Position numbers and translations under genes: made by a program. Positions 1-8,992 of a DNA stretch of 64,000 nt are shown in pieces. Source of the DNA: Rhizobium viscosum (GTDB lineage Bacteria; Pseudomonadota; Alphaproteobacteria; Rhizobiales; Rhizobiaceae); assembly GCF_014873945.1 (NCBI RefSeq), contig NZ_JADBEC010000001.1, positions 3,923,001-3,987,000 of the forward strand. The letters are read 5' to 3'. The notes under the pieces were generated by a model, which saw nothing but the letters and a program-made list of their open reading frames with translations, did not search any database and was not told where the DNA came from. Positions within the stretch are counted from its first letter, which is position 1; each line of letters begins with the position of its first letter.

Positions 1-41
1 GGTGACCTTTGATTTCGTCCATTAGGCAAGGAGGATGAGGA

Positions 42-473
42 ATGACAGCACACTTAATGATTGGCCTGCCCGGAACTGAGCGAACCCTCGGAGACCTGCG
101 GATCGTAGAAGACAAGCTGATGCGCATCGATTTTCCGGCCACTTTGGGGCAGAAGCAGATCGAGCGCATGCTAAAAGACGTGGAGATAATCAGCGCAATA
201 ACAAGGTCTAACAATCAGGGAATCGTGGAGATTTTGCAGGCTGTGTCGGAAAACGACTTGCCTCGCGCTCAGTCCATTGCCTCGTCTATTGGGCTTACCG
301 AAGCTAACTTGGTGAAGCAGGGTGGGCAAAACGAGGGCTTGGTCGTCCTAGTCATACTTGGTGCGCTGGCACTGGCCGTGTGGGCCTTGAGCGACTCCTC
401 CACGCCGACTCCAACGCCAGATCGGGGGAACATACACGACGGCCCTGACGCGGGGGATGCTGGTACCGGATAA
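42..473 (+). CDS. Small single-span membrane protein, function unknown
   Basis: A 143-residue protein I do not recognise. A strong Shine-Dalgarno (AAGGAGG, 29-35) lies just ahead of the ATG. Residues about 1-95 look like a soluble, mostly helical domain; residues about 98-115 (LVVLVILGALALAVWAL) form one membrane span; the tail is Thr-Pro, Asp and Gly rich. The N-in topology and low-complexity tail could suit a membrane-tethered accessory of the nearby type I secretion locus, but that is only proximity. Next comes a cytochrome c' gene on the same strand, with about 160 bp between. Confidence 0.6.
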   Translation: MTAHLMIGLPGTERTLGDLRIVEDKLMRIDFPATLGQKQIERMLKDVEIISAITRSNNQGIVEILQAVSENDLPRAQSIASSIGLTEANLVKQGGQNEGLVVLVILGALALAVWALSDSSTPTPTPDRGNIHDGPDAGDAGTG

Positions 474-636
474 GCTGGCGCGAGTTGGGTCACAGCGACT
501 CGGATCCAAAGGAGGGGGGAGGTTCCAATGTGGAACCTGCCCGGGGTGTCAGGAGTGGGCACCCCACTCGCTAACGGCAAATTAGGCTGCAGCACCGTAC
601 TGTTCCTGAACCGCATCCACATGTGCGAGGCTTTTC

Positions 637-1182
637 TTGATCCAGTCCAAGCTGTTGCCTGTCACCGGGCTCCTGGTCATCACGTCCGCATGCGCCTCCT
701 TCGGGCTTGCGGCGGAAGACATGATCGCGCGTCGGCAGACCGACATGAAGGCCATGGCCGTTGCCGCGAAGACGATGGCCGATATGTTCCGCGACCCCGC
801 GAGCTATTCGTCGGCGCAATTCCGAAATGCCGCCGCAACCATTGCCGCGAGGTCCGGCGATGTGCTGGCCGGTCATTTCGCCAGTGGGTTGGATGACCCT
901 AAGTCGAAGGCGAAGCCTGAGATCGGGGCGGAACGCGAGCGTTTCGACCGTCTGGCGGACGATCTCAGGGATTATGCGGGCGCACTCGAGGCTGCCGCCG
1001 TCGAGAATGCCGGACCGATGACCGACGGGATGCGGATGAGACCCGGCGAGGCGATGGGCGGCGGACCGCTCGGGACGCATGTTCGGAACGAAGCGGCGCT
1101 GTCTTCCATCCCTGCCGAACATGTCTTCCATCTCATGTTGCAGACCTGCACGACCTGCCACGCAAGATTCAGGATGCGCTGA
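637..1182 (+). CDS. Cytochrome c' family protein (periplasmic)
   Basis: A 181-residue protein starting at TTG (GAGG 6 bp upstream). Residues 1-25 are a Sec signal peptide (hydrophobic core then CASFGLAA). The mature part is helical with Met/Arg near its N-terminus as in cytochrome c'/c556, and the haem-binding CTTCH motif (C171, C174, H175) sits at the extreme C-terminus, the diagnostic arrangement of the four-helix-bundle cytochrome c' family. Members are high-spin haem proteins that bind NO or CO or carry electrons in the periplasm; which applies here cannot be told. No operon partner is visible. Confidence 0.85.
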   Translation: MIQSKLLPVTGLLVITSACASFGLAAEDMIARRQTDMKAMAVAAKTMADMFRDPASYSSAQFRNAAATIAARSGDVLAGHFASGLDDPKSKAKPEIGAERERFDRLADDLRDYAGALEAAAVENAGPMTDGMRMRPGEAMGGGPLGTHVRNEAALSSIPAEHVFHLMLQTCTTCHARFRMR

Positions 1183-1306
1183 TGAGGGATGGCCGACCAG
1201 TTTGAGGTTGCAAGAGTTGCGATCGGATTGCAGCTGAAGAACGCTTCTGTTTTGCAGGAGAGGACATCCATTTCCGCACAGAGAGCCAGCAAACCCTGTT
1301 GAGACG

Positions 1307-1585
1307 TCAGTTCCGCCCTTTCGATGTCTTCGCCAGCATCTCGCTCAGCGTCGCCGCCGAAAGCATGGATTCGGCCAGGAGCTTCTTGAGCTTCTGGTTC
1401 TCTTCCTCCAGCTCTCTTACCCTTTTGACATCGAGACCGAGATTTCGGACCTGCAGGGATTGCCACCGATAAAAGGTCGGCTCGCTGATGCCGTACCTGT
1501 GGCAGACATCGGCCACCGTCACGCCGGCCTGGTGCTCCTTCAGAATGCCCGTAATCTGCTCGTCGTCGAATTTTCTCTTGCCCAT
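1307..1585 (-). CDS. IS3-family OrfA, orphan transposase remnant
   Basis: From the ATG at 1585 the product (MGKRKFDDEQITGILKEHQ...) is a 92-residue OrfA of the IS3 family (IS407-like group): an N-terminal helix-turn-helix (VADVCHRYGISEPTFYRWQ) followed by a leucine-zipper-like coiled coil (VRELEEENQKLKKLLAE). A longer in-frame start at 1645 exists but would run into the adaptor gene behind it. The OrfB integrase that should follow (leftwards) is missing, so this is a relic. It sits only 8 bp beyond the stop of the HlyD-like gene, showing that the IS inserted exactly at that gene's 3' edge and then decayed. Confidence 0.8.
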   Translation of the reverse strand: MGKRKFDDEQITGILKEHQAGVTVADVCHRYGISEPTFYRWQSLQVRNLGLDVKRVRELEEENQKLKKLLAESMLSAATLSEMLAKTSKGRN

Positions 1586-1592
1586 CACCGTC

Positions 1593-3038
1593 TCAGTCCT
1601 CGCGAAATGCTCTGTTGAAACTGTCGAGGAGTGGTCTGACGGCATAGAGGGCCACGCTGCTCTGGCCCGTTTCGATCAATGTCTGTGCGGGCATGCCCGC
1701 GGCCAGTTCGACATCCCTCATTTTCGCCAGCCGCTCGTCCGTCACACGGATCGTTGCGGCAAAATAGGGCTGGCCGCTCTGCTGATCGATGAGACGGTCG
1801 GCCGATACATATTCGACGCGACCTTTCAGGAGCGGGACGCGCCGCTGATTGTAGGGGAGGAGGTGAACCTGCGCCTCTAGCCCCGCGCGGACGAGGTTCA
1901 TATCTTCGGGTCTGACGTGGACGGACACGATGAGGCGATCGGAGCGTGGCAGGAGATCGACGAGCGGTTCGCCCGCGCCGACCACGCCGCCGGCCGTGTG
2001 GATGCGCAGGTTCATGATCGTTCCATCTTCGGGGGCCCGGATATCGGTCCTTGCAAGCTGGTCGTCGATCGCCCGCAAGCGCTCGCGCAGTTGCATGATC
2101 CGGCTTTCCGTATCGCGCATGCCCTGGGCGACTTCGCTCAACCGGTCGCTTTCGAGCTTTGCGAGATCGGCCTGTGACTCGCTGATCACCTGATAGGCGC
2201 GAGAGATCTGTGCCTCCACTTCACCCTGCCGGCCATCGAGGTCTGCTTTTTCCCGCTGGAGGTTGAGAAGTCTGCTCTTCTTTTCCAGTCCTTTGGCGTT
2301 GAGGGCAGTGACCTGATCCATTTCCTGGCTCGAGATCGTGGCCCTGTCGGCCAATGATGTCTTCTGTGCGCCAAGTCCGACGATTTCCTGCCGCACCTGC
2401 GCGATTTTTTCATTGATGATCCCAATTTCCGCCTGCATGACCCGGCGGCGGGCTTCGAAGATTTTCTGTTGCCCGGTCATGATGGCGCTGACCGAAGGAT
2501 ATCGGTCCATGGCTGCCCTGAGGTCGTCAGGATAGGCGATATGATCGCTGCCCGTCTGCTCCGCAAGCAGGCGCGCGCGGCTTCCTTCGGCGTCCCAAAG
2601 CTGCCCTTGAATGCTGTCGCGCTCCGAGCGGAACTTCGTATCGTCGAGCTCTATCACGATCTGCCCGCCCATGACCGCATCGCCGTTCTTGACGAGGATC
2701 CGCCTGATAATCCCGCCTTCCAGATGCTGAATGGTCTTGCGGCTGGTTTCCGGCTCGATAACGCCGGATGCGACCGCAGCGCTTTTCAGCGGCGCTAAGG
2801 CCGACCAGATCCCCAATCCGACGATGAAGACCAGGATCAACAGGTTGCCCGTCCAGGCAACGCCTCTGAGCCCCGGCATGGGCGAGGGCGGCGCGGGGCC
2901 GCGCTGTTTCGGATCGATCACAGGCAAATAGGTTGCCTGTTGCCTGGCCGGCGCTGCCGATCGTCGAGCCAACCGCAGACCCGTCTTCGACAGATCTGAA
3001 AATCTCGCCAGCGCTGTGTTCACTTGAACAAGGGTCAC
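1593..3038 (-). CDS. Type I secretion membrane fusion protein (HlyD/PrtE/PrsE-like)
   Basis: A 481-residue periplasmic adaptor. It has a cytoplasmic N-terminus, one membrane span (about 65-85), a lipoyl/biotinyl half (GVIEPETSRKTIQHLEGGII), a long coiled-coil hairpin (about 150-310), the second lipoyl half (TDIRAPEDGTIMNLRIHT) and a beta-barrel ending in the typical RPLLDSFNRAFRED tail, so it is complete. It should link the ABC exporter encoded just upstream (stop 14 bp away) to a TolC-type outer-membrane channel; no channel gene is in the window. Start is GTG with AAGGA 7 bp ahead. The 3' end abuts the IS3 relic. Confidence 0.93.
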   Translation of the reverse strand: MTLVQVNTALARFSDLSKTGLRLARRSAAPARQQATYLPVIDPKQRGPAPPSPMPGLRGVAWTGNLLILVFIVGLGIWSALAPLKSAAVASGVIEPETSRKTIQHLEGGIIRRILVKNGDAVMGGQIVIELDDTKFRSERDSIQGQLWDAEGSRARLLAEQTGSDHIAYPDDLRAAMDRYPSVSAIMTGQQKIFEARRRVMQAEIGIINEKIAQVRQEIVGLGAQKTSLADRATISSQEMDQVTALNAKGLEKKSRLLNLQREKADLDGRQGEVEAQISRAYQVISESQADLAKLESDRLSEVAQGMRDTESRIMQLRERLRAIDDQLARTDIRAPEDGTIMNLRIHTAGGVVGAGEPLVDLLPRSDRLIVSVHVRPEDMNLVRAGLEAQVHLLPYNQRRVPLLKGRVEYVSADRLIDQQSGQPYFAATIRVTDERLAKMRDVELAAGMPAQTLIETGQSSVALYAVRPLLDSFNRAFRED

Positions 3039-3052
3039 GGCGGCGTCCTTCC

Positions 3053-4768
3053 CTATGTTCCTGATCGAGACGGCGGCTGAAGATAGGTATCGTAGATGCG
3101 GTCACTGTCGCCGAAGGCAGCCACCGTCCCGTTACGCATGATGGCAATCTTGTTGGTGACGGGCAGGATCCCCATCCGGTGCGTGATGATGATGACAGTC
3201 ATCCCCCTGGCTTTCATGCGCTCGATTGCTGTGAACAGCATGCGTTCGCCGTCATAATCCAGGCTCGAATTCGGATCGTCGAGAACGATGAGGGATGGAT
3301 TTCCATAGGCTGCGCGCGCCAGTCCCAGCTGTTGGCGCTGAGCCCGAAGGAGCAGGTTCCCCCCTTCGCCGATATCCGTCTCGTAGCCCCGGGGAAGCCG
3401 CATGATCGCATCGTGCAATCCGACCAGCTTTGCGGCGTCGATCGCCTTGCCGGGATCTCCTCCGTCCAGCCGGCCGATCACATCCTTGATCGCTCCGCCG
3501 AAGAGTTCGATGTCCTGCGGCAGGTATCCGACATGGCGGGTCCCGCCGCAAAGGCGGAGCGCCGAGATATCGACCCCGCCGAGAAGAACACATCCGCTTG
3601 TCGCCTGGACGACGCCGGCGATGACGCGACCGAGCGTCGATTTTCCCGATCCCGACGGACCGATGAGCGCTACGCAATCGCCAGGTGCCAGGCGCAGGGT
3701 GATACCGGTCAATATCGGCCGGTCGGCGAATGGCCTGACATAGCTGACATTATCGAGAATGAGGCCATTGGGTTCCGGTATCGGCACCATTCGGCCGTCA
3801 TGTTCCGAGGCAACTGTTATCAGCATTCTGTTCAGGCGATTGAAGGCATTGCGCGCAAACGTGAGGGAGCGCCATGCGCCGATTGCGCCCTCGATCGGCG
3901 CAAGCCCGCGCCCGAGCAACAGGCTCGCAACGAAGATGATGCCGGGACTGCCGCTGTTGACGAGCACCAGCCATGTGGCCGATCCCATCATGAGGATCTG
4001 CGCGAGCGTGCGGATCGATTTGGAGAAACCAAGAATGATCTCCGTGCGACGCATCGCGACGTCCTGCGCCTTTCTGGCCATTTCCGCATCGCGATAGACG
4101 ATCTGTGCCGCGCCATCCTGCATGCCCATCGCCCTGATCACCTCGATGTTCTTAAGGGCGGTCGCAAATCGGATATAGCTGCTCGAAAGGGCAAAGTTGG
4201 CCTGGGTCAGCGGCTCTTTCGTCGCCACTTCCGTCAGGAACGCAAACAGCAGAAGTGCAACTGCGCTCAAGAGACCGATGGTCCCGAGCAGCGGATGAAC
4301 GAGAAAAAGCAGGAGCAGGAATACCGGCGCCCAGGGAACGTCAAAAAAGAGGGAACTGGCCGGTGAATCGAGAAACTGGCGCAATGCGGCCAGGTCCCTG
4401 TAGCACTCCGTGGCGGCTCCCGTATCGGCAAGGGTGGCATATTCGAATGATGCCGTCAGCACCATCGGCCGCAGCCTGTGGTCCAGCCAGCTGCCGATGC
4501 GCGAAAGAGCTGCCCTGCGCACGATATCCAGCACGGACCCGACCAGCACGGCGATGGCGATGATCAGGGTCAGCATCAGCAGCGTATCGGCGCTCCGGCT
4601 CGACAGGACCCTGTCATAGATCTGCAGGAGATAGATGGAAGGTGCGAGAAGAAAGAGATTGTAGCCGCAGCTGTAGAGGAAGACCAACCCGAAGGCGCCG
4701 GCGCAAGCCCGGAGCGCAACAACGAGGTGGGTCTGCGGGCGCGATGGTTTTATGGAAATCGTTGCCAT
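3053..4768 (-). CDS. Type I secretion ABC permease/ATPase (PrtD/PrsD-like) with degenerate NBD
   Basis: From the ATG at 4768 (an in-frame start at 4825 is less likely) this is a 571-residue type I secretion ABC exporter: membrane spans in residues 20-320, then one nucleotide-binding domain. Walker A is normal (GPSGSGKST, about 370-378) and the switch His is present (H530). But where PrtD relatives have LSGGQRQR this protein reads NLLLRAQRQQ (about 471-480), so the signature Ser and both Gly are lost. The Walker B catalytic Glu is Asp (LIVLDDPN, D498). These are two independent losses in residues needed for ATP hydrolysis, although the reading frame and all else are intact. Transcribed with the adaptor gene downstream; the divergent side carries glycine-rich likely cargo. 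Confidence 0.9.
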   Translation of the reverse strand: MATISIKPSRPQTHLVVALRACAGAFGLVFLYSCGYNLFLLAPSIYLLQIYDRVLSSRSADTLLMLTLIIAIAVLVGSVLDIVRRAALSRIGSWLDHRLRPMVLTASFEYATLADTGAATECYRDLAALRQFLDSPASSLFFDVPWAPVFLLLLFLVHPLLGTIGLLSAVALLLFAFLTEVATKEPLTQANFALSSSYIRFATALKNIEVIRAMGMQDGAAQIVYRDAEMARKAQDVAMRRTEIILGFSKSIRTLAQILMMGSATWLVLVNSGSPGIIFVASLLLGRGLAPIEGAIGAWRSLTFARNAFNRLNRMLITVASEHDGRMVPIPEPNGLILDNVSYVRPFADRPILTGITLRLAPGDCVALIGPSGSGKSTLGRVIAGVVQATSGCVLLGGVDISALRLCGGTRHVGYLPQDIELFGGAIKDVIGRLDGGDPGKAIDAAKLVGLHDAIMRLPRGYETDIGEGGNLLLRAQRQQLGLARAAYGNPSLIVLDDPNSSLDYDGERMLFTAIERMKARGMTVIIITHRMGILPVTNKIAIMRNGTVAAFGDSDRIYDTYLQPPSRSGT

Positions 4769-4872
4769 TATCAGATCTCGCTGCATTTGATACTGACACG
4801 AAGAGAGCGCTTGCCGGTTCAGCAATACAGGAGGGTCGCCAGCCGAAACCGGCGACCCTCAGAGCCTTTATT

Positions 4873-5445
4873 TCAGGAGCCGAGATGGCTGACGTCGATC
4901 TGACCAAAGGCGTTTATGAAATGATCGAGAGCATTGTTCACCGTCGTCGTTTCGGGATCGGTGTGAACCACTGCTGACGAGATATCGCCACCCAGCGCGT
5001 TGTTCCCGTTGCCGCCGTTGCCGCCGACGCCTGCCAGGATGGTGGCATGCTGATCGGCCAGGAGCTGCGTATATTGTGTTGCGGTCGTACCCGCATTCAC
5101 CGTAGCCGTGTCGCCGCCGCTCGTATTTCCTTGATTGCCGTTGGAGGTAGCCGCTCCCCCTGCGCCGCCGGCGCCGCTGGTGATCGCTGCCAGGAAGCCG
5201 TTCTGGGCCTGGCTGAAGCCACCGGCTCCACCGCCGCCGGCGTCCCAATCTGCCCCCTGCCAGACGTGATCGCCATTGTGCAGATGGGTCTCTGCCCCGT
5301 AGACCGTTTGCACGGGGTCGATATAGGCAACCGGGTTGTAGTTAATGGTGCCTTGATTGATGCCATCGCCGCCGTTGCCGGCATTGGCGTCACCCGCATC
5401 CGGGTTGTGGAGATAGATCGTGTCAGACAATTGTGGAATAGGCAT
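4873..5445 (-). CDS. Glycine-rich secreted protein, candidate type I secretion substrate
   Basis: A 190-residue acidic Gly/Asn/Ala-rich protein. The ATG at 5445 is chosen because AAGGAG lies 8 bp ahead; the in-frame GTG at 5454 is too close to it. There is no Sec signal. Gly-rich blocks (GGGGAGG, GAGGAGGAATSNGNQG, GVGGNGGNGNN) alternate with Thr/Val/Gln strands, and the C-terminus (FINAFGQIDVSHLGS) is an amphipathic end of the kind used as an uncleaved type I export signal. It lacks GGxGxDxxx calcium nonapeptides. It lies immediately upstream of the exporter gene on the same strand, and its GIGGNGG-type blocks match those of the larger protein at 5984-7069, so both are probably cargo of the same exporter. 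Confidence 0.72.
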   Translation of the reverse strand: MPIPQLSDTIYLHNPDAGDANAGNGGDGINQGTINYNPVAYIDPVQTVYGAETHLHNGDHVWQGADWDAGGGGAGGFSQAQNGFLAAITSGAGGAGGAATSNGNQGNTSGGDTATVNAGTTATQYTQLLADQHATILAGVGGNGGNGNNALGGDISSAVVHTDPETTTVNNALDHFINAFGQIDVSHLGS

Positions 5446-5983
5446 TGATATCACTCCTTCTACTTCGTTTGCTTCGTTTCGTCCGAGTTCCTTCTACGGC
5501 TTTCCCCTACGGTGTGCGTATTCAGGATGCCACCGCCAGCCAATACAACCGCGGGCTAATATTGCCTGCGATTTAATCTTCGAACTATCTAGATATTCGG
5601 TGACGTTCCTTCAGGTGTATACTTGGAGGTGATGGAACGTTGTTTCGTCGTGGCAGGTCGGATGGCCCGGTCATGATCTACGACCTCGCCAAAGCAATGG
5701 CCGCCAGGGAGAACCTGTTCGGAGCCGAAAACCATGCATGTTCCGCCGGCAGAACGAGGATGCAGGATGCGGGATCCTGACCTCTCGAACCCGCACGAGG
5801 GGAGGCTGCGGCGATGACAGCCAAATGGCTACAGCCCTGGCCGACGGGATGTAGACAAATTGCAGGCTCTGCTTTTCCGACGTTCAGAGGCACAATGATT
5901 GAGCAATCAGGGGGCTGAGCAATTCAGGCTGCATACGCGACGCGTTCGGCGGATGCGCGGCCGGCCGCGGAATGGAGACGGTA
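5446..5983. other. Intergenic region between two divergent glycine-rich protein genes
   Basis: About 540 bp separating the divergent putative cargo genes; it must hold both promoters. An AT-richer stretch with the palindrome-like AACTATCTAGATATT lies near 5580-5595. I see no recognisable gene, repeat or terminator here. Confidence 0.4.
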
Positions 5984-7069
5984 ATGACGGAAATTCGTTC
6001 CTTACTGGAAGACTTGCCCAAAGCGAGCACCGACCAAAACCCCGCCTACAACGTGGCCGCAGGGCATCTGGCATTGGTGCCGACCTGGCTTCCATTGGAT
6101 GTCGCTTCCGGCCAAGCCTATAGTTCAGCCGGCAGCGGCGGTGACGGAATAAGCGAAGGCGTGATCAGCAGCAACGCATTGGCCGTCTTCATGCCGTCCA
6201 ATGCCGCTATTGCAGGACCGCATTCGGCTGCCGAAGCCTTCCAGGGCAATGAAGCACTCATCAATCAGCATCCCACCGAAATGGCAGGGATTGGCGGGAA
6301 TGGCGGAAGCGGCAATGTTGCCATCGGCAGCGGCGAGAGCGCCAGTCATGCCGGCACCGGCGGCAATGGCCTCTTCTACGGCGGGCTCGTCAGCACCGAG
6401 ACCGCGCTCTTTGTCCCCGTCAATACGGCCGTGGCGGCGGGCCCCGGCGCGGAGGCTCACGCCCTGCAATCGAACAACGCGCTGTTCCTGCAGGGCGCAA
6501 CCCAGATCGGCGGCATGGGGGGCTCAGGCGGAGACCATAATGCTGTGGGCCATGACTCCTTGAGCCCGGGAACGTCACTGACATTGACCGGCGACTTTTA
6601 TGCGGGCCACGGCGGCAATGGATATTTCGTCGGCAGTATGGTCGATATAAGTATTGCCATCTTCTCACCGATCAACATCGCCATCGGTGCTGCAGGCGGC
6701 TCGGCAACGGCTCATCAGACAAACAATGTCATTTTCGATCAGGGCACCGTGCAGATCGCCGGCATCGGCGGCAATGGCGGTGGCTTCAACCTGTCGTCGG
6801 ACACGATTTTCACCGGCAACCATGCGGGTGGAGGCGGCGGGAACGGATCGTCGACCGGCAGCATGGTCGACGTCAATTTCGGCTATTTCCATCCCATCAA
6901 CATTGCCGTTCCCGCCGGCGGGACGGCGGATGCCCAACAGATCGATCATGTTCTCTATGACCAGCAGGCGCTCCAGATGGCCGGCATCGGGGGGCATGGC
7001 GGAGAGGGCAACCTCACGGACGCCCATTCGGCTCTCGTCGACGACATTCTGGGCTTCATGCACAGCTAG
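5984..7069 (+). CDS. Glycine-rich repeat protein, candidate type I secretion substrate
   Basis: A 361-residue protein beginning MTEIRSLLEDLPK (ATG 5984, with GGAG 6 bp ahead; an in-frame ATG at 5972 is also possible). From about residue 40 it is built of four imperfect repeats of roughly 70-80 residues. Each holds a segment like FxPxNxAVxAG, then Ala-rich AxAxQxNNxLF, then QxAGIGGNGGxGN and HAGxGGNG. The regular hydrophobic/Gly spacing suggests a repetitive beta structure. There is no Sec signal; the end (LVDDILGFMHS) is short and hydrophobic. Its composition matches the protein encoded divergently at 4873-5445, pointing to export by the type I system next door. Not related to a named family I can recall. 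Confidence 0.75.
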   Translation: MTEIRSLLEDLPKASTDQNPAYNVAAGHLALVPTWLPLDVASGQAYSSAGSGGDGISEGVISSNALAVFMPSNAAIAGPHSAAEAFQGNEALINQHPTEMAGIGGNGGSGNVAIGSGESASHAGTGGNGLFYGGLVSTETALFVPVNTAVAAGPGAEAHALQSNNALFLQGATQIGGMGGSGGDHNAVGHDSLSPGTSLTLTGDFYAGHGGNGYFVGSMVDISIAIFSPINIAIGAAGGSATAHQTNNVIFDQGTVQIAGIGGNGGGFNLSSDTIFTGNHAGGGGGNGSSTGSMVDVNFGYFHPINIAVPAGGTADAQQIDHVLYDQQALQMAGIGGHGGEGNLTDAHSALVDDILGFMHS

Positions 7070-7950
7070 GGCATTTCCATTTTTCCTCGCTATTGCGGAC
7101 GCAAAACCGTCGCAGATCCTCGGGCAAGCCTGAGGATAGCGGCGAGTGACTGGCGAGGGCTCACCTCCGTCATGTCAGGGCTTGTCCCTGATATCTGCAA
7201 CGTTCGCGATCGTTCGACACCCATCCAAGGCGTAATGCTGGAAGTGGCGGCCCGGCTTTGCTGGAATTGCCCCTGACAACGCCGTCGTCGATCGTGTACT
7301 CTATCGTCGCCGCAGCAGATATCAGGGGCAAGCCCTGACATGACGGAGGAGGGGGGCATCCCGGACGCCCGACTTCGTCTCCTGGGCCACCATGACCTTC
7401 TCCGCATTGTCGTCGATTTCGGTCCCGGAGGCCGTAGCCTCCGGCTGGCATCCGTCGGCGCCGGCGCAGTGCTGCCTGCGTGAAAACCATGAGAGCCGGT
7501 ATTAATACCCAATAGACCCCTAGTTATTCAGTAATCATAAAGGGTTACTGGCGATCTCAGACTTTTGTCGCATTTCGCGCCGGTCGTCTTGCTGTCGAGG
7601 TCTGCGGCTGCTTTGCAATGAGATATGGGAACAAAACCGAACCGATCGGCAGCGCGTTCTGTCCAACGGCTCTTTCCTGAATGGATCCGTAGCAGATCGC
7701 CTGCCTTTTCAGTGCCTTTGAAAGCTTTGTTGACGCGCTTTCCGTACGTGAATTCGACGAAAACCGGAAAGTCTGCAGCGGCAAGTCGAACCGGCAAGTC
7801 GTCGTAGATAAGCTTTCAAAACTGCTCTGCAGGTTCAGTTATCTCTCACCAGGATCTTATAGACTATAAGAATTATCATGAGAGATCAGACTATTGATAG
7901 CGGCAATACACTCGTTTTTTATCATGACATGAAGCGAGAACAGGAATAAT
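7070..7950. other. 880-bp intergenic region
   Basis: Non-coding apart from the inverted repeat at 7164-7349 described separately. A short frame at 7625-7807 has no ribosome binding site or family signature and I do not call it. The last 100 bp before 7951 are AT-rich and probably contain the promoter of the LuxR-type regulator. Confidence 0.5.
7164..7349. repeat. Inverted-repeat element (35-bp arms)
   Basis: Arms 7164-7198 and 7315-7349 are inverted copies with one mismatch (core CATGTCAGGGCTTGTCCCTG). They enclose about 116 bp with no coding capacity. The layout is that of a small non-autonomous mobile or palindromic element common between rhizobial genes; the transcript would fold into a long stem. 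Confidence 0.75.
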
Positions 7951-8733
7951 GTGAATAGCTGTTGGGTTGCAAATCTTCTGGGGAGCACGCAAGTGTCCGA
8001 CAGTGCTAAATCTAAGCGCCGTACGGGGCGCAATGCACCAACTGTGATCATAATTGAGCATTCTACACTCGCTCGCACCACCGTGGTGAAGCTTCTTGAG
8101 CATGAACTTGCCGGGTGGAACTTTATCGACCTGATCTCGACTGAGAGTCTCGACCGGGCTCTTGGAGCCGAGGTACGTTTGATTGCGTTGGATTTGGCCG
8201 GCAGGGCTATTGAGAGCACCAGCCTGCGTGACGACCTTGCGGCAATTGCTGCACGTTTTCCGGAGGCTCCTATCACGTTGCTCTCAGGGACTGACGACGT
8301 CATCATAGCCAGTCAGGCGCTCAAGATGGGCATGCGCGGCTTTTTCACGACTTCACTGCCCGTTGACATCGCCCTTGCCGGTCTTCGTCTTGTTCTGGCA
8401 GGGGGGATATTTTTCCCGCAGCTCATGGGGGCCGCCGCTACAAACGGCTCAAACGAGCATGTTCCTGTCAGAACCGAGGCCGAGAAACGCCTGGATGACA
8501 GGACGCAGTACCTGGCGATTGCCGATTTCACTCCCAGGGAAGCGGATGTGCTGGCAGAGTTGCAAAGTGGCTGCTCAAACAAGGTGATCGCAGGAAAACT
8601 GAATTTGTCGGGGCATACGGTGAAGATGCACCTGCAGCACATCATGCGCAAGCTGCAGGCGCAGAACCGCACCGAAGTGGTCGCCCGCCTGGTTCAAAGA
8701 GCCGCCGGCGGGCCTGACGCCTCGCCGAGTTAG
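7951..8733 (+). CDS. LuxR/NarL-family response regulator-like transcription factor
   Basis: A 260-residue protein (GTG start at 7951). Residues about 30-150 form a receiver-like alpha/beta domain (PTVIIIEHSTLARTTVVKLL ... LIALDLAG ... ITLLSG ... GFFTTSLP), but the acidic pocket is poor: one Asp in LDLAG is the only phosphoacceptor candidate. Residues about 190-250 are a clear LuxR helix-turn-helix (FTPREADVLAELQSG, then SNKVIAGKLNLSGHTVKMHL). No histidine kinase is nearby, so it is an orphan; similar proteins in rhizobia regulate surface polysaccharide or secretion genes. Its placement after the secretion locus is suggestive only. Confidence 0.85.
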   Translation: MNSCWVANLLGSTQVSDSAKSKRRTGRNAPTVIIIEHSTLARTTVVKLLEHELAGWNFIDLISTESLDRALGAEVRLIALDLAGRAIESTSLRDDLAAIAARFPEAPITLLSGTDDVIIASQALKMGMRGFFTTSLPVDIALAGLRLVLAGGIFFPQLMGAAATNGSNEHVPVRTEAEKRLDDRTQYLAIADFTPREADVLAELQSGCSNKVIAGKLNLSGHTVKMHLQHIMRKLQAQNRTEVVARLVQRAAGGPDASPS

Positions 8734-8992
8734 CGGTGTCGGGGCGCTGTCGCAGAGCTTTCGCACCCAGGCGAGCCGACTGCGGTGCTTCGGGCACGAG
8801 TCAGTATTTGCCAGAGGAATTGACTCCCCAATCTACGGTTGCTCTGCTACGTTCTGGCCTTATTGGCGGGGAAGGGGCTTCGGCGTGCGCGAGCGATTTT
8901 TGCGCGTCAGTGCGCTCATCAAATTGAATAGCCAATATGTCACACCAGCTTCCCACAAGGGATAACTTGTTAACCATTATCTGTTGACTTAT

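Noticed and set aside
1183..1306. OrfB of the IS3 element
   Set aside because: No frame after OrfA shows DDE integrase blocks; only about 120 bp precede the cytochrome gene's end.
7625..7807. 60-codon plus-strand frame in the 7-8 kb gap
   Set aside because: Ser/Arg-rich, with no ribosome site; more likely part of an intergenic repeat.
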